Shown one piece after another: positions 8,568-15,310 of a stretch of DNA of 38,073 nt; positions within the stretch are counted from its first letter, which is position 1, and each line of letters opens with the position of its first letter. The position numbers and the translations under genes are program-made. Below the pieces are notes generated by a model, which saw only the letters and a list, made by a program, of their open reading frames with translations, had not been told where the DNA came from and did not search any database. The DNA lies in the IMG/VR virus record IMGVR_UViG_3300023184_000005, positions 1-38,073 of that record; one strand, written 5' to 3'. The DNA comes from a virus.

Positions 8568-9326
8568 ATGAATAATCCATATAAAGCAATTCTTAAGGCT
8601 GAGGGATTACCTTACAAGACAATTCTAGGGGAATCATCAACGAAAACCATCAAAGGAGAATTAATCGGCTTTTTAACTGGAATTATTTACCTTGTACCTG
8701 ATGCAAAGCTTTGTCCTTTTGCTGAACTGGCTGGGTGCATGATACCTTGTCTGAAAAGTTCAGGTAGGGGTGCTTTTAATTCAGTGCAAAAGGCTAGACA
8801 GTCGAAGACTCAATTCTTTTATGAGAATCAAAGGGCTTTTTTGCTGTCTGTCTGTGCTGATGTCTGGGCTTTGACCCGTAAAGCTGAAAGATTAGGATTG
8901 ATTCCTTTAGTTCGATTAAATGGCACATCAGATATCTTATATGAGAATTTAATTATTGTATCTGGTCGAAATATATTTCAGGAATTCCCAGATACTCAAT
9001 TTTATGACTACACTAAAATTCCTACTAGGAATCTAAAGGGTAAGACTATCGGGAATTATGATCTGACCTATAGTTATTCAGCTTTGACCCCAGAAAAAAT
9101 TACTCATAAGGGTTTACTCAATCCAGACAATTCTAGAGTGGCTGTCGTATTTATGAAAAAGGCCGATATACCATTATCTTTTAATGGCTGGTCTGTAATC
9201 GATGGGGATAATACTGATGTCAGACATATTGAGCCTAGAGCTGTTGTTGTTGGTTTATATGCAAAAGGAAAAGCCAAAAAAGATTATTCTGGCTTTACTC
9301 AGATAAAAGGAATTCATTATGCATAA
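8568..9326 (+). CDS. GP88-like protein with a Cys cluster
   Basis: The product has 252 residues and resembles the phage/plasmid GP88 domain family (function unknown) by its order of motifs: FLTGIIYLVPDAKLCP, then CPFAELAGCMIPCL at residues 49-62 (C49, C57, C61, spacing C-x7-C-x3-C), SGRGAF, FLLSVCADVWAL, VRLNGTSDI near residues 115-122, and a C-terminal TSYSALTPEK/GLYAKGKAKKD region. The Cys set could bind a metal or an Fe-S cluster; this is inference. The gene leads a co-directional run of small overlapping genes whose base composition (AT-rich, low CpG) differs from the rest of the genome. Confidence 0.62.
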   Translation: MNNPYKAILKAEGLPYKTILGESSTKTIKGELIGFLTGIIYLVPDAKLCPFAELAGCMIPCLKSSGRGAFNSVQKARQSKTQFFYENQRAFLLSVCADVWALTRKAERLGLIPLVRLNGTSDILYENLIIVSGRNIFQEFPDTQFYDYTKIPTRNLKGKTIGNYDLTYSYSALTPEKITHKGLLNPDNSRVAVVFMKKADIPLSFNGWSVIDGDNTDVRHIEPRAVVVGLYAKGKAKKDYSGFTQIKGIHYA

Positions 9327-9504
9327 AAATATAACTAAAAATTATAAAGGGTTTATTATTGATATTCATATCAATAGTGAAACAATTTATGCTTATTGGA
9401 CTGATGGGGATATTGAAAATTCTCGTAGATTCTCAGGGTATTCGATCAATGAAATTATCGAAATTATAAAAGATGAAATCACAGAAAAGGAGCTGACAGC
9501 ATGA
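9319..9504 (+). CDS. Small protein of the GP88 cassette (61 aa)
   Basis: The ATG overlaps the end of the GP88-like gene by 8 bases. The product begins MHKNITKNYKGFIIDIHINS and ends in an acidic amphipathic helix INEIIEIIKDEITEKEL. No family recognised. The alternating strand pattern followed by a helix suggests a small folded domain, possibly a partner of GP88. Confidence 0.65.
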   Translation: MHKNITKNYKGFIIDIHINSETIYAYWTDGDIENSRRFSGYSINEIIEIIKDEITEKELTA

Positions 9505-9701
9505 ATTTTATTGACTCTCAACTATTCAAAGTAGCACCATTTCCCATTAATCAGGAAAGCACAGCCAGCCACTTAAATGGTCAGATCAGCATCAAGATTC
9601 ATTCAGCAAAAGGATCAACGGTATGGCTTGATATCAGCCCTGATCAATTCAAGCAAATAGAATTAATTCTGTCAGACATCAATCAAAAGGATATATCATG
9701 A
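9501..9701 (+). CDS. Small protein of the GP88 cassette (66 aa)
   Basis: It starts at an ATGA overlap with the preceding gene. The sequence contains the strand-like segment QISIKIHSAKGSTVWLDISP and then DQFKQIELILSDI. This resembles small phage proteins of unknown function; no motif points to activity. Translational coupling through the 4-base overlap makes it a likely real gene. Confidence 0.65.
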   Translation: MNFIDSQLFKVAPFPINQESTASHLNGQISIKIHSAKGSTVWLDISPDQFKQIELILSDINQKDIS

Positions 9702-9934
9702 ATAATAAATTTCAATTATGTGAATCTGGAATTGCTGGGTATGGTGTAAGGCTTGATGATGTGTCTGGGCTTTGGGCTGTCGTTGACTATTTCCCAGACT
9801 CTGGTAGGCTTGAAATTGTGCCACTGGACAAAGCACAAGAAAAAGCCCTATTCTCTGATTCTGATCAATACCGATTTATTCATGAATCTGAATTCTGGAT
9901 GCTGATTGATGGCACAGTTAATCTATTGAATTGA
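9698..9934 (+). CDS. Last small protein of the GP88 cassette (78 aa)
   Basis: It starts at an ATGA overlap. The product is acidic, with GLWAVVDYFPDSGRLEIVPLD and a C-terminal SEFWMLIDGTVNLLN. No family recognised. The gene is followed 17 bases later by a strong intrinsic terminator, so it ends the plus-strand cassette. Confidence 0.65.
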   Translation: MNNKFQLCESGIAGYGVRLDDVSGLWAVVDYFPDSGRLEIVPLDKAQEKALFSDSDQYRFIHESEFWMLIDGTVNLLN

Positions 9935-9951
9935 TAGTCTAAATTTATAAG

Positions 9952-9979
9952 TAAGTCAGCTTAGGCTGGCTTATTTTTT
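9952..9979 (+). terminator. Rho-independent terminator of the GP88 cassette
   Basis: taagtcagc (9952-9960) pairs over nine positions with gctggctta (9965-9973), including one G-U pair, around a ttag loop, followed by six T (9974-9979). It closes the plus-strand cassette and insulates the DNA that follows. Confidence 0.9.
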
Positions 9980-9991
9980 AATCTGGATTGT

Positions 9992-10007
9992 AAGTGAGTA
10001 CTCACTT
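9992..10007. promoter_or_regulatory. Perfect 16-bp palindrome AAGTGAGTACTCACTT
   Basis: A perfect inverted repeat lies just after the cassette terminator. The half GTGAGTACT occurs again at 7639-7647 beyond the other side of the block. It could be an operator, a recombination or resolution site, or an insertion scar of the module; the sequence does not decide. Confidence 0.6.
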
Positions 10008-10011
10008 CAAG

Positions 10012-10340
10012 CGGCTTTTTAGGCTGATTTGAAGCTTTGGTCTAGGGTCTGGCTGTGCTGGTCTGGCTGGCTGATTTGCTGGCTGTCTGGCTGGGCTGGC
10101 TTAAAGCTTACCTTGTGGCTGGCTTAGGGCTGGCTTTAAGGCTGGCTTTAGGTTTAGTCAAATCTAGGCTGATCTGATCAAAAGGGATTATCTAAAGCTT
10201 TGGGCTGGCTTTGATCTGGATTTGAAAACCTAGTAATGTCTGGCTGGGGTTTAAGGCTTTGATCTGGGTCTAGATCAATGGCTGGGCTGGGTCTGATCTG
10301 ATCCTGATCTGGGTCTGATCCTGTGCTGGCTGGGCTGGGA
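10012..10340. repeat. GGCTG/GATC-rich low-complexity block, right
   Basis: This is an irregular array of ggctgg, ggctttaggctgg, tctgatctgatc and related words, strand-biased and free of CpG after 10016. It is the counterpart of the block at 7741-7937. Confidence 0.85.
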
Positions 10341-10492
10341 TTGATTTTGCTGTAATGATTTATTACTAGATTATGATTTATATAATTTATAATTAATATA
10401 TATTGTAACTTATATAAATTGTAATATTGCATTTTCTTAGTACTTTTTCCTTACTTTATTTTTATTATCAAAAGCATAATCGTAGGGTAGGA

Positions 10493-10550
10493 AAATCAAA
10501 AGCCAACTACGCATTCTTGAAAAAAAAAATTGAAATCGATTTTTTGGCTT
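10493..10550 (-). terminator. Possible terminator of the leftward early operon
   Basis: On the minus strand AAGCCAA (10550-10544) pairs with TTGGCTT (10506-10500), enclosing an A-rich/T-rich pair of runs, and is followed by TTGATTTT. It overlaps the last stop codon of the operon. The large loop makes it weaker than a classical terminator. Confidence 0.4.
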
Positions 10551-10737
10551 ACGCCCTGCCGCTGGGAAACACTTTTTTTCCAGACTCAGTTATTAAAATT
10601 TGAAAAATATTTTTTGCGTCTTCACCTTTATATCCGCTGGCGTAAGCGGCACGGGCGACAGACAAAGCTTTGGCTTTTGTGGGGAACGGGCCTTTGCTCC
10701 CCCACATCCAGCCTTGCTGAGTCTTTCTGAGCGGCAT
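10549..10737 (-). CDS. Small conserved-looking phage protein (62 aa)
   Basis: The sequence begins MPLRKTQQGWMWGSKGPFPT and continues with KAKALSVARAAYASGYKGE. This pattern, a Trp-rich strand pair followed by a helix with ARAAYASGY, is familiar from many short phage proteins of unknown function. It is the last gene of the leftward early operon, three bases after its upstream neighbour. Confidence 0.7.
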   Translation of the reverse strand: MPLRKTQQGWMWGSKGPFPTKAKALSVARAAYASGYKGEDAKNIFQILITESGKKVFPSGRA

Positions 10738-10740
10738 GGT

Positions 10741-11151
10741 TTACTTCAGTTCGCGCAGTTGATAGATGGTCTGCGACACCAGCGCGCGCAATTCGTCAAC
10801 AATATTCTGAAGCCATGATTCCTGTGGAAAGCCAGCTTCTTTCCTGAGTAAGTCGATCTCCTGTGCCAAGGCGACAAAGTAGTCCAGCGGTTTGCCAGTG
10901 GGGAAGACATAGCCGTCAATGACATCATGAAGCTTGCCGTATTGACCCTGAAATGCCTCCACAAAATTGTCCAAAATATCAACCACCCCGTCATAGAAAA
11001 AATTTAAGGCTTGATGGTCGCTCCTGCTGGCGGTCATCCAGTGTTGCAAATGAGCGTTGGTTCGGGCGTGGAGCATACACATGACAAACTGCATGAGGGG
11101 ATCGCTTCCCTGTGCTTCCTTGCGCTCTACTGAGGCGGTAAATTTGACCAT
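10741..11151 (-). CDS. DUF5856/Dps-like helical protein
   Basis: I set the start at the ATG at 11151 because AAGGAG lies 6 bases upstream; an upstream in-frame start would run into the tRNA gene. The 136-residue product (MVKFTASVERKEAQGSDPLM...) is all-helical. HARTNAHLQHWMTASRSDHQAL, FFYDGVVDILDNFVEAFQGQYG and PLDYFVALAQEIDLL resemble the ferritin/Dps-like fold of the DUF5856 phage family. Whether it binds DNA or iron cannot be seen. Confidence 0.65.
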   Translation of the reverse strand: MVKFTASVERKEAQGSDPLMQFVMCMLHARTNAHLQHWMTASRSDHQALNFFYDGVVDILDNFVEAFQGQYGKLHDVIDGYVFPTGKPLDYFVALAQEIDLLRKEAGFPQESWLQNIVDELRALVSQTIYQLRELK

Positions 11152-11166
11152 GATTGCTCCTTTGTG

Positions 11167-11241
11167 TGGTAGCGGGAGCTGGATTCGCACCAGCGATCTC
11201 TTGGTTATGAGCCAAGCGAGTTACTACTTCTCCACCCCGCA
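11167..11241 (-). tRNA. tRNA-Met (CAT), initiator-like with odd D- and T-loops
   Basis: Reading minus from 11241: acceptor TGCGGGG, D-arm GAG-AAGTAGTAA-CTC, anticodon arm CTTGG-CTCATAA-CCAAG with anticodon CAT, variable AGATC, T-arm GCTGG-TGCGAAT-CCAGC, acceptor TCCCGCT, discriminator A and an encoded CCA. Position 1-72 is a T-T mismatch, and GGGG T GGAG resembles initiator tRNA, where an unpaired 1-72 end is the formylation signal. The anticodon stem lacks the full run of three G-C pairs. The D-loop lacks the usual GG, and the T-loop has TGC in place of TTC. Confidence 0.8.
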
Positions 11242-11896
11242 ATAGGTTGTCGGCTACTCGCTACTTCTGGTTGACAATTAAGCAACGTGGCGGTCTAGGC
11301 CATCCTTCAGCATCCGCTTTCACCAACAAGTATGAGGACTGTTGCGCTACCCCAGTAGTCCCTAGAGTCAATCCCCATGCGTGTTGGCTCCGAGGGCTTT
11401 TCACTCGGATAGCTTGTCAGGCTTTACCCTGCTTGGTTGATGCACCAACACGGCTGAAGACTCCTCCTAAGATTATTAGTCTCGTGCCAGACCATTTATT
11501 TCTATGGCGGCTTTTCAGAAATCTTCAATCGTGTGGGTTGTTGGCTACTCGCTACGTCTGGGGCAGAGGCGCAACATTCTGCTCTTGCGGCTTTTCATCA
11601 GCATCCGCTTTCACCAACACGGCTGGGGACTGGTGAGGAATTACCAGAGGTGGCGCAAGCCCTTCAGCGGCAACCACATGAACCAGTCAATCCCCATGCG
11701 TGTAGGTTGTTGGTGGCCCAATCGCCAGCAGGGTGCTTCCCTCTGACAGGAGTTCTGGCAGGTTATATCAGCCGCAATGCCCTCACGATGCGACATAGCC
11801 AATGCGTCCACTGGCGTTACCCCTTTCACCAACATGGTCGGGAACTGGTTGGCCTCAAAAGCTTTTACAGTGAGCAATTCCCGATCATCTTGGCGG
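11242..11896. repeat. Imperfect modular repeats, no resolved gene
   Basis: Three blocks occur twice in the same order. ggttgtyggctactcgctac lies at 11245 and 11537. cagcatccgctttcaccaac lies at 11308 and 11599, with shorter relatives near 11445 and 11822. gtcaatccccatgcgtgt lies at 11367 and 11686. Open frames exist on both strands but none has convincing coding features. On minus, four short frames begin M/V-LV(K/H), for example VLVKADADEKPQEQNVAPL. I cannot say whether this is a decayed gene, a set of tiny genes or structured RNA. Confidence 0.55.
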
Positions 11897-12223
11897 TCAT
11901 TCCTCTTGCTTTGGAATCGGCAAATCAGGAACAACCAAGTTTCTGTCCAGCAATTCTAACCATGTATTGCGAAAAGCGTTCCACCACATTTGCTGTTTTT
12001 CTTCTTTTGTCAGATTATTTCCAGCGTCCAGCGTGTGATGGCAACTGGAACACAAAGCAACCGTGAATTCGTCCGATGCCTTGATTGCCTTGCCTTTGCC
12101 ATGTATCGCCATGTTGCTGTGCGCCGCTTGGGTGTACCCCTCAACTCCACAATGCTGGCATGGCAGGGATGCCACGTTCTTCAGGTGCTTTTTACTGCGC
12201 CAATATTGAAATTTTGGATACAT
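11897..12223 (-). CDS. DUF1364-like HNH-type nuclease
   Basis: The product has 108 residues. It carries LPCQHCGVEGYTQAAHSNMA with a CxxC pair and a conserved AAHSN, then GKGKAIKASDEFTVALCSSCHH with a second CxxCH, ending TKEEKQQMWWNAFRNTWLEL. This order is typical of the phage nuclease family DUF1364, a small zinc HNH enzyme found among nin-region genes. It starts 32 bases inside the end of the transporter gene. Role in recombination or junction processing is inferred from the neighbourhood (NinB, VRR-NUC). Confidence 0.85.
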   Translation of the reverse strand: MYPKFQYWRSKKHLKNVASLPCQHCGVEGYTQAAHSNMAIHGKGKAIKASDEFTVALCSSCHHTLDAGNNLTKEEKQQMWWNAFRNTWLELLDRNLVVPDLPIPKQEE

Positions 12224-12686
12224 ATTTTTTTAAAATAAAAGACCACATCATTCCACCAAATGTTTTTGCAAAAAATTGTAAAGCCACAATTTCAGGCATT
12301 AACACACCAAAAGCGATTGTAGGAAATATTATTGAATCGACCAATGCGCCAGCAGTATTTGCAATATTGGCACGTTTTAACCATTCGCCTTTAATTTTAT
12401 TAAACACCATCCAATCAACCAATGATGCCAAAGTAAATGACACAGCAGAAGCAATGGCAATTATTTGCATGGTGTCATTCAAGGCATAAGAAATTGCACC
12501 AGTACCAAATATCATTGCCCCCATTTGCCATTTGTTAAGTTGCAAATTTAACCAATTTCTCAAAGCCAAATCTAAACCAATAAAAACAAATGCGTTAATT
12601 GGCGTAATTGCTGGCCCAAATAATAAAACCAAATAATTTGCCAAAACAATCGCTGAAGCATAAATTAAAACTGCAAAAATTAACAT
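12192..12686 (-). CDS. yhhQ: VUT/YhhQ-family queuosine precursor transporter
   Basis: I start at the ATG at 12686, preceded by AGGAGA; the product then has 164 residues with about five or six membrane helices. FVFIGLDLALRNWLN, SFTLASLVDWMVF and ANTAGALVDSIIFPTIAFG are signatures of the VUT/YhhQ (DUF165) family, inner-membrane importers of preQ0/preQ1. It follows the DpdA-like gene with a 4-base gap, so the pair looks co-translated: the importer supplies the base that the transglycosylase installs. The phage has no visible preQ0 synthesis genes, so uptake or the host pathway must be the source. Confidence 0.88.
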   Translation of the reverse strand: MLIFAVLIYASAIVLANYLVLLFGPAITPINAFVFIGLDLALRNWLNLQLNKWQMGAMIFGTGAISYALNDTMQIIAIASAVSFTLASLVDWMVFNKIKGEWLKRANIANTAGALVDSIIFPTIAFGVLMPEIVALQFFAKTFGGMMWSFILKKYVSKISILAQ

Positions 12687-13360
12687 AAAGTCTCCTGTAA
12701 TGGGTTGCTTTTCCAAAAAGTTGGCGGGTTAGTTGAATCAATACGTTTTGCCATACATCCAGCACATTCTAAATTTCCAGAATGATTAACAGCCACATTG
12801 GTGGAATCAGCACTTGCTAAAGGCCAAGGCCCGGCAGATTGCCCAAGCATTCTCATACCATGCACCCAAGGAATTTGTCGCCCATAGGCTTGAACAAGGG
12901 CATTAAACGCTTCATCCATGCGCCCACACCATTTGGATGTGCCAATTTGCCAATATTCGCCAGCAGACCCAAAGCAAACCCGTCCCCATTGGTCACAAAG
13001 TTCAATCAAGTAGCTGATTGGCAACCCCAAATGCCACACAGGAATGCCAAATTCTTTGCGAAAAGGCCATGTTTTTGTCATTTCTTTTTGTTGGTCAACA
13101 GTTCCATCAATCACATCAGGTACTACCGCCCAATGTGGATGAGCCAATAAAGGCTCAACCCATTGATAAAATCCATGCAAATCAAATTCCAATCCTCTTG
13201 TTTTTGCACTAAATGCACCATTGTCCAACATCAAAGATTGACCAATTTTTAGACATCTTTGCAAATCATCTGGTCTGGCATAGGAAATACAAAAGTTTTT
13301 TCCCGCCATTGTTTGAATTGCTTTAATGGGACTGATTGGTGTCCCGTGATAATGAATCAT
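12680..13360 (-). CDS. dpdA: DpdA-like DNA 7-deazaguanine transglycosylase
   Basis: The product has 226 residues and resembles tRNA-guanine transglycosylase-type TIM barrels as found in phage DpdA. LMLDNGAFSA (residues 43-52) matches the substrate-binding DSGxF region of TGT. VVPDVIDG (79-86), WHLGLP, GSAGEYWQ (131-138), VHGMRMLG (166-173) and ASADSTNVA (182-190) follow, with D185 the likely nucleophile. CAGCMAKRID (199-208) keeps only a CxxC pair of the usual zinc site. It is much shorter than TGT (about 375). It would swap guanine in DNA for preQ0, preQ1 or a derivative. The upstream gene overlaps by 4 bases. Confidence 0.82.
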   Translation of the reverse strand: MIHYHGTPISPIKAIQTMAGKNFCISYARPDDLQRCLKIGQSLMLDNGAFSAKTRGLEFDLHGFYQWVEPLLAHPHWAVVPDVIDGTVDQQKEMTKTWPFRKEFGIPVWHLGLPISYLIELCDQWGRVCFGSAGEYWQIGTSKWCGRMDEAFNALVQAYGRQIPWVHGMRMLGQSAGPWPLASADSTNVAVNHSGNLECAGCMAKRIDSTNPPTFWKSNPLQETLC

Positions 13361-13815
13361 GTGATGTGAACGACTTTGTGGTTGTTCGACCGAATGTAAT
13401 TGATGGTTTTTTCGATCATCCGCTCATATTCCGACCGACTGATGCTGGTGCGCTGTAGGTCATGTAGGGCATAAAGTTCTTTGATGTACCGGATTCCTGT
13501 GCCTGTTAGTCCCATCTTGCGGGTTTTTTCGTACCTGTGGGCGGCGGCTTCCATTTCCTTTTGAACAACTTGACAGACTTCCAGCACTTCAATGCCAATG
13601 CCGTTTGTACTCATTGTTTCAGCAATGTTCAGCATATCCACCAAGGCTCTCCAATCGGCGGTAGTGGCATTACCCTTAACCATCGACTCAATTGCGCTTA
13701 ATTCGCCCATTCTGAGCCTGTCAAGCTTATCTTCGGCGGTGATCGCCGCGCCCGTGATTGCAAATTCAATTGGATTAACCTTGTTCCAGACTTTTCGCTT
13801 GCACATTTTTCTCAT
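13357..13815 (-). CDS. Unknown helical protein between NinB and DpdA
   Basis: This 152-residue protein starts at an ATGA overlap with NinB and ends in an ATGA overlap with the DpdA-like gene. The N-terminus is basic (MRKMCKRKVWNKVNPIE); the rest is helical, with TTADWRALVDMLNIAETM and a Lys/Arg-rich C-terminus. Similar proteins are common in Burkholderiales phages as hypotheticals. The tight coupling on both sides makes a role beside DpdA or NinB possible, but nothing in the sequence shows it. Confidence 0.75.
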   Translation of the reverse strand: MRKMCKRKVWNKVNPIEFAITGAAITAEDKLDRLRMGELSAIESMVKGNATTADWRALVDMLNIAETMSTNGIGIEVLEVCQVVQKEMEAAAHRYEKTRKMGLTGTGIRYIKELYALHDLQRTSISRSEYERMIEKTINYIRSNNHKVVHIT

Positions 13816-14213
13816 ATTTCAAATCCTCGCTCTGCCGCCCACGCCATGAGCCATTCTGTGAATTCCATAGCATCTTCTTTATTAAATTCCCGACTCAGCA
13901 AGCCAATCTGGACAATGCGTTTGCCATCGAGGCTAGGTGCAATCTTCCCAGCAGGACGGTCAGTCTCTTCAGCAAACTGATCCAACAAAAATCGTTTCCA
14001 GCTTTCGGAATCCCATTTTGCGCCAGCGTGTTCGGCTTGTTTAGTGATCTTGCCAATGATTGCGTGGTAAAGCTTTTCCTGCTCGCGGGACTTGTTTTCA
14101 GGCTTGACTTCAATTTCAAGCTTGTTGCCAGCTTCCAGCGATGCCTTGACTTTTTCCCACAGGGTGATGAAAAGTGCGTGGGCTTGTTTGACTTCGTACA
14201 ATTTATGAATCAT
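13812..14213 (-). CDS. ninB: NinB-like recombination protein
   Basis: The product has 133 residues and matches lambda NinB (Orf): KPENKSREQEKLYHAIIGKI with the conserved S/N-x-EQ-x-K-x-xH/Y pattern, GAKWDSESWKRFLLDQF, LDGKRIVQIGLLSREFNKEDAMEFTEWLMAWAAERG. Lambda Orf is an SSB- and DNA-binding recombination mediator. It works with the annealing protein/exonuclease pair, which in this phage is ERF and YqaJ in the opposite operon. It follows the PAPS-reductase-like gene without a gap. Confidence 0.93.
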   Translation of the reverse strand: MIHKLYEVKQAHALFITLWEKVKASLEAGNKLEIEVKPENKSREQEKLYHAIIGKITKQAEHAGAKWDSESWKRFLLDQFAEETDRPAGKIAPSLDGKRIVQIGLLSREFNKEDAMEFTEWLMAWAAERGFEI

Positions 14214-15032
14214 TTAATCCCCACAAAAACAAGAAATTGATTCTTCATTTGGGTCAAACATATCTCGTTGTTCTGCCGCAAATTTCATCATAGAAGCATA
14301 GGATGGACGGTCAGAACGAAATAATGCACCACTTGGTTTAGAAGCTAATGATGTGCTTTCCATTTTTGCCCACCAGATTGCACGTTCAGGTTTTTCTGCA
14401 ATTAAAGATAAAACTTGTGCGCCACCTTTGAGAAAACAAAGATCACAATTTCCATGCATAGTGACACCATTCATGTTTGGCAATTCAAGATCAAATGATT
14501 GATTGCGCCAAAACTCACCAATGGTTTCTTTGGTCACGCCAGCAGTAACCAATGGAATTCTTGATTTGTCAGAAATTTTGGCGGCGCGGCGTTGTTCATC
14601 AGCCCTCATGCCAACCCAATCCATGTTTTCATTGTGATCCCATCCCAAAGATTTCAAATATTTGTGGATTGTGCGTATTTTTAATTCTGCTGTGCAAAAT
14701 CTTGTTACTGGATTTGGCAAATAATTGCGTTTTTTAATCAATGCTTCAAATGGTTCACCATTTCTGCTGGGTGTTTCAAATGTCACACGTTCAAAAGCCG
14801 GGTCTACATCACGAAACTCAACCCAATGAATTTCAACATTCCAGTTATTAGAACAAGCTTGAACAAATCGAAGTGTGGCTTCATCTTCTTTTCCAGTATT
14901 AGCAAAACAAACTATTGCTTCTTCTGGTAATTTTCCACCGCCAGCTTCAATTACTTTAAATAACATAAATGCGCTTGTACGACCACCTGAAAAACTGATT
15001 ACAGTTGGTTCTTTTATTTCATATGGATTCAT
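14214..15032 (-). CDS. PAPS-reductase-like PP-loop enzyme
   Basis: The product has 272 residues. The N-terminal PP-loop SGGRTS sits at residues 15-20, as in phosphoadenosine phosphosulfate reductase and DndC-type enzymes. CFANTGKEDEATLRFV, RFCTAELKIRTIHKYL, GMRADEQRRAAK and MHGNCDLCFLKGG follow, with a C-terminal SCFCGD. The Cys pairs could bind a cluster. Phage versions of this family are usually named PAPS reductase, but activity is not established; sulfur transfer or DNA/nucleotide modification are alternatives. It sits between VRR-NUC and NinB with overlaps of 4 and 0 bases. Confidence 0.85.
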   Translation of the reverse strand: MNPYEIKEPTVISFSGGRTSAFMLFKVIEAGGGKLPEEAIVCFANTGKEDEATLRFVQACSNNWNVEIHWVEFRDVDPAFERVTFETPSRNGEPFEALIKKRNYLPNPVTRFCTAELKIRTIHKYLKSLGWDHNENMDWVGMRADEQRRAAKISDKSRIPLVTAGVTKETIGEFWRNQSFDLELPNMNGVTMHGNCDLCFLKGGAQVLSLIAEKPERAIWWAKMESTSLASKPSGALFRSDRPSYASMMKFAAEQRDMFDPNEESISCFCGD

Positions 15033-15310
15033 GCAAACCCCAGTACTTCAAATGCGTCATATATTGATCTGACAATATGAACTTCACCGCGCCATTCAAT
15101 GTGCCATTTAACTTGATCAGGCGTGAGTTTTTGTGCGCTTGGCATTTTGTCACCGTCTTTGATTTCCATTAGGTAATTAATGCCATTAAAGCCGACTAGT
15201 AGGTCAGGACAACCATTGCCGACCGATGCCAAGCTTTGCACCGTTGCACCAATCTTCCTGAGCGTGGCAACAATTTCCATTTGGTTTAGATCAACCTTTT
15301 TTGCTCTCAT
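15029..15310 (-). CDS. VRR-NUC nuclease
   Basis: The 93-residue product is a minimal VRR-NUC domain of the PD-(D/E)xK superfamily: GNGCPDLLVG (catalytic D) and INYLMEIKDGDK (ExK), then KLTPDQVKWHIEWRGEVHIV. Stand-alone phage copies act on branched DNA such as Holliday junctions. It overlaps the upstream gene by 20 bases and the PP-loop gene by 4. Confidence 0.92.
   Translation of the reverse strand: MRAKKVDLNQMEIVATLRKIGATVQSLASVGNGCPDLLVGFNGINYLMEIKDGDKMPSAQKLTPDQVKWHIEWRGEVHIVRSIYDAFEVLGFA

Larger units (their letters stand above)
9980..10548. other. Non-coding region with GATC cluster and AT-rich tract (candidate origin)
   Basis: This region has no credible gene. 10012-10340 is a GGCTG word array, with nine GATC sites between 10171 and 10322 and no CpG. 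It is followed at 10358-10432 by a tract of almost pure A and T (tttatataatttataatta and onward). A GATC cluster beside an easily melted tract is the architecture of oriC and the P1 plasmid origin. The remaining 10433-10548 is AT-rich and includes the tail of a leftward terminator. Confidence 0.5.

Noticed and set aside
10178-10432. 84-residue minus-strand ORF rich in Pro, Asp and Gln
   Set aside because: It is the translation of the GGCTG/GATC word array and an AT tract; no ribosome site and no protein-like pattern.
11242-11896. CRISPR array or tRNA array
   Set aside because: The repeats are few, unequal and spaced by about 300 bases. Apart from 11167-11241, I could not fold a complete cloverleaf from them.
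11247-12066. Plus-strand ORFs of 129 and 177 residues
   Set aside because: They run antisense to the leftward operon, change frame between repeat copies and show no coding pattern; one runs into the DUF1364-like gene on the other strand.
14214-15032. A Dnd phosphorothioation system
   Set aside because: Only a DndC-like PP-loop protein is present; no DndA, DndD or DndE partners are visible in the genome.
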